A DNA stretch of 64,000 bases from Cepaea nemoralis (GCA_014155875.1 JACEFZ010026859.1:242036-306035), one strand, 5' to 3'; positions 19,511-31,649 are shown, counted from the first letter of the stretch. Notes: generated by a model from the sequence alone, not told the origin. A program made the numbers and translations.

Positions 19511-22500
19511 GACAGATCATCCTCGTTGCACATCGGACCATTCAGTCCATAAGTGCTCGGATCCCCTCCGCAGCAAATCCCGCAGCGTGTAGCGGCTAAC
19601 GACGCCAGTTCTGTGTTGGTTTATCAATCTTCTTTGGCTTCCTGCGTAGTGTTCTTGTTTGGCCACCCCTCTTTTAATTTGCTGCTCTCGCAGTCTGGCC
19701 ATTGTTGTAGATTCACAGTCATCACTTGGTTCTTGCAAAAGTCTCACTTCTCGTAGAGCATTCAGAATGTCAGCCTGGTCCATGGCGCGTCCGCCCTCCA
19801 CAGTAGCCTCACCTGCTGAGCTTGTCAGCCCGCTCATTTCCTTGTACTCCCGCATGACCTGGCACGAAGATGAAACTAATCTTTGCCAGCCGAGACCGCT
19901 CCAGAGGCAGCAACCATTCTCTTCGGATCGACCCCTCCTCTATCCTCTTGATCATGTTCATTGAGTCGCTAAGGAAACAAGCCCTAGTGAATGTCTGTGT
20001 CTCGAGCCATGTTATTGCTTTACTTACTGCCATGACTTCCATGGTCAGGCTACTTGTGGTTTCAGTGAAAGCACCAGAGTCCTCCTTCACAATTCTCCCT
20101 CCGGCCCGAGCTGTAAAGGCCCATGAGCTTCTCACATGTCGGACGACCGACCCATCTGTGTAGATGACCGCGTCACTGTCTAGCGAATTCTCGAAAATCA
20201 ACGCTTGTACTTCAGCCTCCACAGCAGCCGGATTTTCTTGTCTGCATTTTCTATCTAGTTGGATGCAAACTGAAAAGGATGTGCAGAAGTCTGTTGGCAC
20301 TTGCACCCACTCCTCGCCAGGTTCTAAGTCCTCAAGTGAACACACCTGTTGAAGAATGTCTTCGGCTTGACCCATCCACGACCGTCCTCTTTTTAACCTG
20401 CTGCCCTTCACCTTCCTAATTTCACTATGCAGTGGATGCTGTGTGTTTGCGTTAATTCTGAGGTAGGCGCGTGCCCTGCAAACTTGCATTCTCTCTTCAA
20501 TGGTTGGAAAATCAAGAAGGTAGCGCATCGCCCTGCATGCTGTATCTCTTGTACATGCAAGAATAATGCGCATAGCTTCATTCTGTATCCTTTCCATCCT
20601 TTCTATCTGCTTATGGCTGAGAGTCAGGATTGCCATTGCATACTCCAAAACAGACATGACCAGCCCCTCGTACAGAAGACATAGATGGCGCTGCTCACAG
20701 TTTGCTGCCGCCATCACCCGCATCGCTGCCAAGCCCCGCTTGGCCTTTGTTATCACCTGGTCTATGTGCACATTATAAGCAAGGCTTCGATCAAACCGTA
20801 TCCCCAGGTAATTCATTGCCTGCGTTCTTTCCACCGTCTCTGAACACAGCATTACAGTTGGTGTTGGATTGTTGACAATATGATTATTCAACGAGAACCA
20901 AGTCACTGTTGCCTTTGTTGGGTTGACCATTGCCCCAGCTTCATCACACCAAGTACTTATGCGATTGAGTTCGGTTTGTAGTTCCACAGCAACCTCCTCT
21001 CTATCCTTACCCTGACGATACACTAAAACATCATCGGCATATGACAATGTCCTGCCAGGTCCAGTGATCTGCTCACTGGTGATTCTCACTGTGTAGGCGT
21101 TGAACAGTACCGGAGATAATGGTGATCCCTGTGGTAGGCCAGGATATATTGTTGTTGGTTCCGAAGTCCAACTGCCACATCTAAAAACTACTTTCCGTTG
21201 GAAGAGGGCTGCAGCGATCCAACTAAGGAGGAATGGACTTACGTTTAGTTCAAGAAGCTGAAACATTAAAAAATCCAGTGGTACTCTGTTGTATGCGTCC
21301 TCAAGATCAATCGCTGCAGCAACAGTTTCAGTGCCTGAGTGGAAACCTTCATAGACATCATGGGCAAAGACTGCTGCATTGGTCAAGGTTTCTCTTTTTG
21401 GACGGTACCCACCCAGGGTAGGTGGGAAAACACCTTGCCTCTCTAGTTGGCTTGATATTTTCCTGGCAATTACCTTCTCCAGCAGCTTGCCTACTGTATT
21501 CTGCATGGTTATAATTCGATATCCCTGAATTTTTGTGTGGTCTTTGTCAGGCTTCGGCAAGGGAATCAGATAGCTATGTAACCATTCCTCCTTGATGCTA
21601 GCACTCCCTATACTGTTGTTGTACATGTCTGCTAGTTTCTCTAGCTCATTGTCGGTACACCTATTTATGTCGTCGTATCTTATGCCATCAGGACCTGGAG
21701 CACTGTTTTTTGATCGTCGAAGCACAGCCTTGATTTCTTTCACTGTCACTGTGTCTTCATCCGAAGTGTTCTGGGCCTTGCATCTGTCTGAGGTGACCTC
21801 TTTGGCCAGATTCCGGCCTCCCATGTCTGTCTGGTTGCTCTGCTCAAGGTAGCGTTCAAAGATGAGGTCAGCACCTTGGAAGTCAGAAATGCTCTTATTC
21901 TTGACTACCCCACTCATGCTTTTATGTAGTCGCCAGAACAATTTCAGTGACTTGTCTGTGCTTACTCTTTGACACACCTCTGCCCATTTTTCGCTTTTAA
22001 CCACCTTGACCAGTTTTTTGAAATAGCTTACTTTTGTGTGCATCTCTCTTTCTAAGTGCAAGCAGGGACTAGGATGACCAGCTCTGTTCTTCTTGGCATT
22101 TTGCCATCTCCTTACAGCACTACGCTTATCCACCTAAGCCTTCTCCACTTCGAAACTCCACCACGGTGGCTGCTCCCAGCTTTTTCTCCTGCCCTGAAAC
22201 GTTCTGCGCTTGTCACGTCTTATTTTGCTCACCACATCTTGTCCTGTACTGTCATACTGGAACGTCTTTACCTTTAGCTTGTGCTGCCTGGTTCTGCCTT
22301 TCTCCACCAATATGCTGCAAGGGTGGTGGTCGCTGCCATGGTGTCCTAGGACACCCCATCTACACACTGTAGTGAGTGAAGGTGAAACTAGCGCCAGATC
22401 AATAGCACTGTCCTCATCGCCTGGACGGCTTGCTGTCCTGGTGACACAGCCACTGTTGATACAAACCAGGTCGATGGTTTCCAGTGCAGTCTCGAGCTCC

Positions 22501-22993
22501 TCCCCTTGTGTATTGGAGGAAGTGTTTCCCCATGATCTGCCTTTAGCGTTGAAGTCACCACAGAAAATAACATTTCTCTCGTGGCCTAATATGCCACTTA
22601 AGCACTGCCACTTCTGGGCGTCCACACTCGCATTGCGGGCATAAACATTAACCAACACGAATGGTATACTGGAATGAACTCTCAACGCCTGTATTTGTAT
22701 ATCGTCACTGTCCCAACTGGACATGTCTAGCTCTGACACCACCATGCTGTCGCGAACGAGAATCGCCGTTCCCAGATGTCGTCTGTTGTAGAAACATTTG
22801 AAGCCGGCAATTCGGAGTAGCTGATCGCCCAGTCTCGTCTCCTGGAGTGCTACAATGTCGTTCCTGTAAACTAGGGTTTCTAAAATAGAGCCCCGTTGTT
22901 TTACACTGGCACAGTTCCAATATAGAATACGGATGTTCCTGAGTCCTAGCCGGTGACACTTGAGTCTAACACGTCTCAAACCCCCGCGCTTAC
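19511..22993 (-). mobile_element. I-superfamily LINE (EN-RT-RNase H), nearly intact
   Basis: The element is about 3.5 kb with a single long coding region and a (CTAA)n tail. A 5' extension present in the second copy (52850-53040) is truncated here at about 22993. No separate ORF1 (gag) is present. Closest type: RNase H-bearing I-superfamily LINEs; the exact clade cannot be fixed by eye. Only two lesions separate it from an open frame. The neighbour upstream on its 5' side is a 14-bp direct repeat with a 45-bp insert. Confidence 0.85.
19517..22979 (-). pseudogene. Endonuclease-RT-RNase H polyprotein with two lesions
   Basis: Endonuclease (first 281 residues from 22979): NCASVKQ at 22-28, LQETRL at 45-50, GDFNAKGRSW at 141-150, SDHHP at 216-220. 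A TAG at 22136-22134 stands where the second copy has TGG (Trp), in the same frame. Numbering from 22133, RT has SAPGPDGIRYDD near 144-155, AAIDLEDAYNRV near 273-284, GLPQGSPLSP near 332-341 and SYADDVLVY near 364-372. RNase H has IYTDGSV, TMEVMAV, LSDSMN and FVPGHAG..GNERAD, so all catalytic acids are present. A 1-bp insertion near 19815 shifts the last ~110 codons into another frame (19855-19517). Confidence 0.9.
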
Positions 22994-23066
22994 CATACCA
23001 TTGTATGGTGAGATTGGATGGGGATGTGTCTCACAACATTGCAATATGCTTTCATACCATTGTATG
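22994..23066. repeat. 14-bp direct repeats around a 45-bp CR1-UTR scrap
   Basis: CATACCATTGTATG occurs at 22994-23007 and 23053-23066. The 45 bp between them contains GAGATTGGATGGGGATGTG and TCTCACAACATTGCAATATGC, identical to a segment at about 24069-24113 in the CR1 3'-UTR copy. Confidence 0.85.
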
Positions 23067-23344
23067 AAAACCAACGCAAGGTAGTCTGCTGCCATATCGC
23101 CCTTAGCTGTGTTTCGAATCCGTTATGCGGGAACAGGAATTGCGACCATAATTCCAACGCCACAGCCGGCTTAAAAAATAAGTGACTTCTATAAGAGATC
23201 ACTATGCAATAAATTATGTAACACGCATCAAACATTTCCTTGCTGGAGGATGTCTCTGGAACTACGGAATTTGTGATGTGTGCGACGCTTTCGGAAGGCC
23301 GGCCTGAGGAAATACAGCCAGTCATAGGGGCCCGGTGCATTGAA
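23067..23344. other. No recognisable feature
   Basis: About 280 bp without coding or repeat structure that I can identify, between the 45-bp scrap and a (TC)n tract. Confidence 0.35.
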
Positions 23345-24592
<1,248 letters not shown>

Positions 24593-24604
24593 GTCTCTCT
24601 CTAT

Positions 24605-24803
24605 CGCTCATCAGAGAAAGTAGAAATTGTTACAACTGCACCGTTGAAGGGTTTGAGAGGCAGGGGGAGACTAAGGGAGAAGATACTGGATACTTTGAAA
24701 TCAAGGCATGGAGGCACAACAGTATCAGAAATAGTCGGCAGCACACGATATAGAGGGCTGATAAAGTACATGACCACCAATGCCACACGGCATGGAGAAT
24801 AAG
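24605..24803 (+). mobile_element. LINE 3' end (RTE-like)
   Basis: The frame reads [31 protein letters not shown] and NATRHGE before a stop at 24801-24803. This corresponds to the (VTTGKxxGxRxRGRQRxK ... NAxRHG) terminus of RTE-like proteins. About 170 bp with no identifiable feature follow. Confidence 0.7.
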
Positions 24804-24974
24804 AAGGAATAAGTAATTATATTGAGATCATCTATGACATATAATGATGGTCTGATTTCGCCTAGTAATGTTCTGATTCCATTGAATATGTCTCCACTCA
24901 TACTTGTAACGTTAAATGTTATATTGTGTTACAGGTATTCATAACACACTGTCGTGTCTTCCCTGATATGTCAT

Positions 24975-25185
24975 TTCATCTGTGTGTGTGTATATGTATG
25001 AGTGTGTTTGTTTCTGTGTGCGTCTGTCTGTGTGTGTGCCTGTTTCAGTGTGTGTGTGTGTCTGTGTGTGTGTGTGCGTGTGTGTGCGCGCGTCTGTGTG
25101 TGCGCGTGTGTGTATATCTTTGTGTATGTCTGTGTGTACGTTGTGCGTCTCTGTGTATGTGTGTGTGTGTGTGTGCGCGCACTTC
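24975..25185. repeat. (TG)n-rich imperfect repeat
   Basis: TGTG-rich with TGTCTG, TGCG and TGTATG interruptions. The Cys/Val-rich plus-strand frames are repeat translation only. No gene is seen in 25186-25684; a C run lies at 25560-25570. Confidence 0.85.
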
Positions 25186-25684
25186 GTACGTTATAATATA
25201 CTTCCTCATCGACTGTTAACTGTCCCCTTTTTTCTGTTGCCTAAATGTTTCCATTTTGTATCAATCCCTGCTTATTCTACACTTTAGCAAGTAATGGTAT
25301 GTCGTGCAGATGTGATAAGAATGTCTCCCTCTTCTGAGGCTAACTGACTATGTGCCATGTCATAGTTTAGTGCCACCAACTTCTCGAATATGTTTTTAAC
25401 TTCAGTGTTTTATTCAGTCGGTATATCAATTTGATGAAACCGCAATGGCCGTGCTTTTGTTATCACATCTTTCGGTTTTATCTTGGAATCTGCATCTAGT
25501 AGTTCATTATTTATGTCACAGTTTGTTCCAGGCAGTGTCTGTGTGGGGTTTTAACAATCCCCCCCCCCCCCATTTATATTGAGTTCAGTTAAATCAGTTT
25601 GGTTCCTGCACTTATCATCAGGTGAGGACTAAGTGTAGAACTTTCCTGAGAGTATTCTTTACATGTGGTTTTTGTGATTGAAAG

Positions 25685-25900
25685 AGTTGAGTTGAGTTAA
25701 CAACCGAGATCACAGCACTCGGGACATTTCTATAGTGCTTCGTCCTCATTTTCAACAGCCAGTGAAGAGTCCCAGTACTAATGGTAACAAATGTAGTCTG
25801 ATTATGTGTCCACGTGCCCGTCCACGGGAATCCATGTTGTTTCTGACTCTCCTTATCCCAACGCTACTATTTCTCTGACGACTTCTATCTCCATTCTTTC
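25685..25900 (-). mobile_element. I-type LINE 3' end with (AACTC)n tail
   Basis: On the minus strand TACCATTAGTACTGGGACTC, then a CCCGAGTGCTGTGATCTCGG word and an AACTCAACTCAACTC tail (25685-25700). The same terminal words recur at 3380-3470 (plus), 4940 (plus) and 31650-31700 (minus). No coding part is retained. Confidence 0.6.
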
Positions 25901-26319
25901 GTCGTCTCCTCTTCACTTTCTCTTCGCTGGCTGTTGAAGAGGTAATCAAACACAGAGCACGAACTCTGTAGCCCCGACAATGATGTTTATGTGTAGATTC
26001 CATGGAAGAATTGGCTTTAATGCAAAAAATAAGGACATAATCCTAGTATAGCCTCATTGAAATGATGTTTCTGGAGAAAATATTCGATTAATTTCTACCC
26101 TCTTTCGTTTCAGCAGATAATTTGTTAACGTGTTGTGACTCAGATTCTGAAACTTCTTTGTTGTAATTTTTCTACTAAAGGGACTACATTAATTGAAAGT
26201 ACTGTGCGAACATGTGTATATTTCAGCTTGAAGGATTTATCTAGTTATTCTACTTTATGTTGTGTGATTTCTGCAGTATGTACCTGAAGAGATGCAGCGA
26301 AATATGCCAGCCAACAAAT

Positions 26320-26450
26320 TATGCAATCTATTGTTTGTGTCTTCGTTATTTAAAGGGACTAACTCGAGTTTTCTAAAGATCCACATTTTATGTCTTAGTT
26401 TAGGCCTGCATTGTTTTGTCAAGATGCATGTTTCCACTCCACAGGACAAC
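26320..26450 (-). mobile_element. Possible RTE LINE scrap
   Basis: CGVETCILTKQ followed by KMWIFRKLE on the minus strand resembles the RTE post-RT block (YGCETWTxxKQ ... EMWFxRRM). It is short and diverged, and sits about 300 bp upstream of the GPCR. The rest of 25901-26750 has no recognisable structure. Confidence 0.35.
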
Positions 26451-26754
26451 TTTGAAAATATATATCATTTTATGAGTCTCAGCTTAAGTATCCTTAATAC
26501 ATGCTTCATTCTGTGGAATGCGTGTTATTTTCTAGGAATTGTCCGGGGAGGAAAGGCGGCTAGGAGGTAAACCTGCTGAATCACCTTGGTGGGACCTGGC
26601 TACCAACATAAGAAGGTTGAAGGCTTCACAGTGAACCATAAATAAGAACATCTGAAGCCCCAACACTCCAAACACTGCCTACCACAACTCTGCCTTCCCT
26701 GATTTGTGTGTTCAGAATACACCGGTGTATCAATAATACGAAGAGATACAACAC

Positions 26755-27802
26755 ATGTCGCCCAACGCCACTACGGTGATTGTGGTAAGATCCGAACTGA
26801 CGCCTTCCCTACTTCTCAGTGAGGAGATCGCTAACAGAATATATCAAGTATTCCGCTATGTGCTCTTTCCCTGTGCCAGTGTGTTAGGGATAGTGGGGAA
26901 TGTGACCAGTATTGTCATACTGTCCCGGCAGGGATTCTGGAAATGTTCCAATGTACTTCTCATGGCCTTGTTTGTCTCTGATGTTTTATTACTGGTAGGT
27001 GTAAACAACATTCCAATGCACAGTATATAAAGAAAATGTTCCACAAGGATTCGTATTTTCTAACACTATCAATTACATATTGTTCATAATCTGTATGCTG
27101 TTTATATGCTCCCACATTGTGGGTCTTCAGTCTGCAATGATCATCCCCGTTTTAATAACAGGAGAACGTATATTAGCCATATTGTGCCCACTGAAAGTAT
27201 ACTTAATTATAACGCCTAAGTGTTCAATAATTACAGTTTCCTGTGTGTTTATTTTAAACGGAGTGTACTGTTTGTATAATTATATATTATGTATGGGGTT
27301 TAAGCAATTTGTTATACGTAACGTCTCTTTAGGGCGCTTTGCTTACACTGATATATATGTTCACGGTGTAGGCAGCGGACTATATATGTCACTTCAAAAC
27401 GTTGTTAATTTCTTGACAGGCATCATGCCTGTATGTTTTGTATGTGTTGGGTGTGTCGTTATTGGAATTCAGGTGCTATTAATAACCAACAGACGTAAAC
27501 AACTCACTTCAAATCAAGTAAAAGTGGCAACAAAAAGGGTCACATCGAAGACAACAAAGACCTTGCTCAGTATTTGTGTCTTGTACGTCTCATGCAGTGG
27601 CTTTGGGTTCGTTATTATGTACATTGCGGACATGAACGCATTGAAGCAGGAATTACCACTAAGAATTGTCTTAGAAGCTGTCCGAGATTTCCTATTGTGT
27701 ATGAATTGTATCGGGGATTTCATTATTTACGTCGGTGCTAACAGAGGCTCCAGAAAGCCGACAAAGAGCAGTATGGGATATTCCCACAGTAAAGCTACGT
27801 GA
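26755..27802 (+). pseudogene. Class A GPCR, single exon, frameshifted (chemosensory-like)
   Basis: The ATG at 26755 opens MSPNATT, with an N-glycosylation site at Asn4. TM1 (about residues 35-58) has GIVGNVTSIVIL, with the GN of helix 1. TM2 has VLLMALFVSDVLLL, with the helix-2 Asp. That frame ends at a TAA near 27028. From about 27005 the next frame carries on, with FQCTVYK, TM3, then LITGERILAILCPLKVYL (an ERI in place of DRY), four more hydrophobic helices, and NCIGDFIIY in place of NPxxY. It ends HSKAT, stop at 27800-27802, ~349 residues when both frames are counted. The single shift lies in the TM2/first extracellular loop region, so the locus is a pseudogene unless the base is a sequencing error. 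No splice pair explains the change. The ligand is unknown; divergent single-exon receptors like this are typical of expanded molluscan chemoreceptor families. A Helitron begins 10 bp after the stop. Confidence 0.8.
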
Positions 27803-28138
27803 TTTTGCTGAATCTATATATATAAAAGGCAATCTCCGTCTGTCTGTATGTATGTCTGTCTGTATGTATGTCCTTTATGCGTTCGCGAACGGTCCATCCG
27901 ATTGAGATGAAATTTTCTACACGTCTTCCTCTCATTCCCGCGCTGCCAACTGTCATAGTTATTTAGTGTAAAAACGGTTATTTACTTAATATTATTTAAT
28001 ATTTCAATTTACATTATAATTTATATATAGCGAGGAGGACATAACTTTTAATAGCATTGCTATATATGTAAAATTGTTGCATATTTCTCAAATAGGTGGA
28101 CCTTTTCGCTGCAGTTATCTACAGGCATATGCGTTATA

Positions 28139-28640
28139 ATCCTCCCCCTCCCCCTCCCCATCCTCCTCCTCCCCCTCTTCATCACCCCTCCTCCTCCCCT
28201 CCTCCTCCCTCCTCCTCCTATATCCTTCTCCCTCCTCCTCCCTCTTCCTTCTCCTCCTCCTCCTCCCTCCTTCTCCTCCCTCCTCCTCCTAATCCCTCCT
28301 CCTCCCTCTCCCTCCCTCCTCTTCCTCCCTCCTCCCTCTCCTCCTCCCTCCTCCTTCTCCCTCCTCCTCCTCCGCCTCCTCCTCCCTCCTCCCTCCTCCT
28401 CTCTCCTCCTCCTCACTCCTCCTCCTCCTCCATCCTCCTCCCTAATCTCCTCCTCCCTGTTGTTCCTCCTCCCTCCTCATCCTCCCTACTCCTCCTCCCT
28501 CCTTCTCCTCCCTCCTCCTCCTCCCTCCACCTCCTCTCTCTCCTCCTCCCTCCTCCTCCCTCCTCCTACCTCCTCCTCCTCCTCCTCCCTCCTCCTCCCT
28601 CGTCCTCATTCCTCCTCCTCCCTTTTCTTCTTCTGCTGCT
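28139..28640. repeat. CCTCCT-rich minisatellite
   Basis: About 500 bp of (CTCCTCCCTC)n-like sequence with pyrimidines on one strand. The long Pro/Ser frame on the plus strand and the Arg/Glu/Gly frame on the minus strand are repeat translations. Confidence 0.9.
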
Positions 28641-28831
28641 GCTGCTGTCGCCGTTCCATTTACCCAAGTTAATTGTTGGGGGAAGATGTAAAGCTCTTTC
28701 AAGTGCTCTTTCTAATGCTTTTTGTAAGTTGGTCTTCGTTTATCTAAGGTTGTTCTAATTGCAACCAATAAATATGAATTAAATGAGATACTCCCCGCTT
28801 TCGGAATGGGAACGGGAAGCCGGGCCGGGTC

Positions 28832-28878
<47 letters not shown>
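28832..28878. repeat. (ACAG)n microsatellite after first Helitron terminus copy
   Basis: It directly follows GGGCCGGGTC. The same arrangement recurs at 28971-28998, and an (ATAG)n tract of about 70 bp at 29001-29070 precedes the true 3' end. Confidence 0.9.
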
Positions 28879-28998
28879 TAGTCGGGAACGGGAACGGGAG
28901 CTTATATGACTACTTATATGATTTAAATGAGATGCTCCCCACCAGGGACTGGGCGAAGCCGGGCCGGGTCAGACAGACAGACAGACAGACAGACTGAC

Positions 28999-29070
<72 letters not shown>

Positions 29071-29110
29071 CCCCGCCAGGGACTGGGCGAAGCCGGGCCG
29101 GGTCAGCTAG

Positions 29111-29675
29111 TATCCAATAAACAAATTGCAAGTAACATCCAGTGTCATTCTTTTACCATACTCAATTGTGCTGCATTTGTGCTGGATATTCTTTATTTTT
29201 ATATACTTCTTGCCGTTGTCTATGCCGTGTGACGTTGGTGATTACGTCTGTTCACAGCCTTCTGTCTCATGTACCGCATATTACTTCTGATACTGATGTT
29301 CCTCAATGTCATGATGTAAAACTATCTATCATTTTCCTCTTGGTCTACCCTTGCTATCCGCCCCTCCAACTTTCCCGTTAGTGACGACATACTCAAGCTT
29401 TCGCATTCTTATAACATACACAAATAATGTGTACCTTTTTCTTCTGATACGAGAAAACAATTCATTTTCATATTTGGTTTACCTTACATGGTATTACAAT
29501 ATTTATCTTCAATCGTGCCAGAAATGATTTCTCAAGTACAGGTGGTCCTCATTTTAAGCCCGTTCTATGTACGCCCATTTCCAATAAAGCTGCTTACTAA
29601 TTACGAAGTGATTATTTGTTTGTTTGTAATGGCATTTATTTTTGTATATGGACTGTAAGCCGATTGTATGGCGAT
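29111..29675. other. No recognisable feature
   Basis: A+T-rich sequence without coding potential that I can defend. The plus frame 29142-29381 has no similarity that I recognise. Confidence 0.4.
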
Positions 29676-29825
29676 CATCAAACTTCAGAATGCCTGTTAC
29701 AGCTAAAGCTGTATTGTACGACATTCATCAAACTTCAGAATGCATGTTACAGATAAAGTTATATTGTATGACATTCATCAAACTTCAGAATGCTTGTTAC
29801 AGTTAAAGCTGTATTGTCTGTTTTA
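29676..29825 (+). repeat. 50-bp tandem repeat, 3 units
   Basis: Units begin CATCAAACTTCAGAATGC at 29676, 29726 and 29776, exactly 50 bp apart, followed by GTTACAG, AAAG and TGTATTGTA with few changes. Confidence 0.9.
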
Positions 29826-29917
29826 AAGTTGCACGTCGTTAGAAGGAGGTTGAGAGCAACCCCTAGCCAGGCTGAATTACTATGCATGTTTACTTTCAAT
29901 AATTTGCCATTTGCTCA

Positions 29918-31645
29918 CCAAACCCGACTTCCCGTTCTGTACAATGACGTCGGACGGAGGAGAGCAACTGGGAGGGTGAAAGCCTTATCCTGGTGCGGGG
30001 AATTGCAACCTAAAGACTAAATGTCGTGGCATAACAGACCAGGCCCTAAGCCTTGGTGGGCAACTGGTCTAGAATCGAAGCTCCGACACGTGGACAGTTA
30101 GAGCACTGCTTTTCTGACCCGGCAGCTTCTGCAGATTGTCTTGCTCCAGATGTAGTGGTTTTACCCTTCTTCTGGAGTAAACTAGGCAGGCCGAGAGGAG
30201 GATCGCTGCATGGGCAGCACATGATATCTACAATTCAGCCCAGGCGTTGTGCTATGGAGAGATATAACTCCATCCCAGGTCTTAACCGGTGTCGGAATCA
30301 ACGCGAGAGGTGGCAGTTACGGATTATAAGTCCCTGTCAATTGGCGTAGACATGGGGCACCACGGGTTGCCTCTGACGGTGGGAAACACCTACAGTACAA
30401 ATGTCACGGATCAGCTACCGCCCGCCTCAAGCTGGGCAGCTCCCTGCCAATTGGGTGCTGTTCCGCCTCAGCCTGCCTGCTTAAATGGGTGCTCGGGGCT
30501 ACGACAAAATCCGAAACGCAGGATGTAAAACCAATGCACCAGACACAAAACAGAAAAAAATAGAAACCTCAAGCTACGGCTTGCAACCTGGAACATAAGA
30601 ACCATATGTCCATGATTTTTCACTGACCTGATGAATATTGACGATGTGAGAAGAACGGCTGTGATTGATGCCAAAATAAATTTCCTTAACATTGATATTG
30701 CTGGCCTGCAGGAGATTCGCCTCGCTGAGGAAGGGTTACTCAGGGATAACAATTACAGCTGGATATCATGAAAGACTATTATCCCTGCGTATGGCAACCT
30801 CTTGTGGTTTTGCCAATATTATAATTGTATTTTCATCTTTATTGGTGAATTACAGATGGGTAGGAGATCTCAGGGTCGGCCTCTACTACGATACAAAGAT
30901 ATGTGTAAGCGGACATGATTGATACAGACATAGATAATGCACATTGGGAGCAAGTCGCCGCTGAACGTAGTTGCATGGAGGGCAACTATCAGAAATGGAA
31001 TAAAGACAAAGGATAAAATGATTACAGATAAAGCACACACAGAGCTGTGAGAGACGTAAAATAGGTGCACAATGGTGGAAATGACCATGTTTTCACATGC
31101 ATCTACTGTTGGCAAACATTTGCAGCAAGAATTGGCCTTACCAGCCACACTCGCCACCGCCATGGGTCGTAGTTATTAAGCCTTTTTGAAGCACAATGTA
31201 CCAAACTATCGTCTGTCAAGACGGAAAGGTGCCAATGTAATTGTATTTGCACTGACGCTCACTTCCTCTGACGATGAGAAGTATTCATTCTATGAGGAGT
31301 TAGAATCTGTGTTCAAGGCAGTTCCAAAATCTGACTACATTTTTGGTGGTTTCAATGCTCCTGTGGGCAAGGACTCGAGTTCATGGCATGTGTGCCTTGG
31401 ACAATGCGACATCGGTCGCATGAATGAAAATGGGCAAAGGCTGCTGGAGCATTGCACCAGAAACGACCTATGTATTACAAACTCCATTTTTACAAGAAGA
31501 GAGCGACATAAGGGCACATGGAAACATCCAAGATCCGGCCATTGGCAGTCAACTAGACTTCATCATCAGACAGGAGACAACATTTGAATCAAACATTATT
31601 GATTCGAAATTATCACAGTGCTGATTGTGATACTGATCAATCTAT
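29918..31645 (+). mobile_element. RTE LINE 5' UTR and endonuclease (copy A), interrupted
   Basis: The 5' part (to ~30530) aligns with 59300-59900 in copy B (ACCAAACCCGAC, GGTGAAAGCCTTATCCTGGTG, TTGGCGTAGACATGGGGC). It then encodes TWNIRTICP, DVRRTAVIDAKIN and LNIDIAGLQEIRLAEEG, and after a nested insert (30833-31237) SFYEELESVFKAVPKSDY, GFNAPVGKDSSSW and RNDLCITNS, the endonuclease of RTE elements. GDFNARVG in copy B is GGFNAPVG here, so an active-site Asp is lost. It ends at YHSADCD, where both copies stop. Confidence 0.8.
30833..31237 (+). mobile_element. Nested RTE 3' end with 11-bp target duplication
   Basis: It contains LQMGRRSQGRPLLRYK and a terminal finger region (CIYCWQTFAARIGLTSH), ending AAGGTGCCAATG. 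It is flanked by TAATTGTATTT at 30822-30832 and 31238-31248. The host endonuclease frame resumes after it. Its end is the same as that of the 8251-8673 copy. Confidence 0.85.
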
Positions 31646-31649
31646 AGTA

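Larger units (their letters stand above)
27813..29110 (+). mobile_element. Non-autonomous Helitron with repeated 3' termini
   Basis: The 5' end TCTATATATATAAAAGGC follows an A. The 3' end GCGAAGCCGGGCCGGGTCAG closes with CTAG at 29107-29110 and is followed by T. TC..CTAG between A and T is the Helitron signature. No Rep/helicase coding region is present. Inside are (CTGT/ATGT)n words, a CCT-rich minisatellite (28139-28640), and (ACAG)n and (ATAG)n tracts. Near-copies of the 3' end lie at about 28803-28832 and 28944-28971 as well as at the true end. Confidence 0.85.

Noticed and set aside
28096..28758. Proline/serine-rich 220-codon frame
   Set aside because: It lies inside the CCT-rich repeat of a Helitron; complementary frames are equally open.
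30053..30528. Short open frames in the 29.9-30.5 kb region as host genes
   Set aside because: The sequence is the RTE 5' UTR, repeated at 59.3-59.9 kb with frames differently broken.
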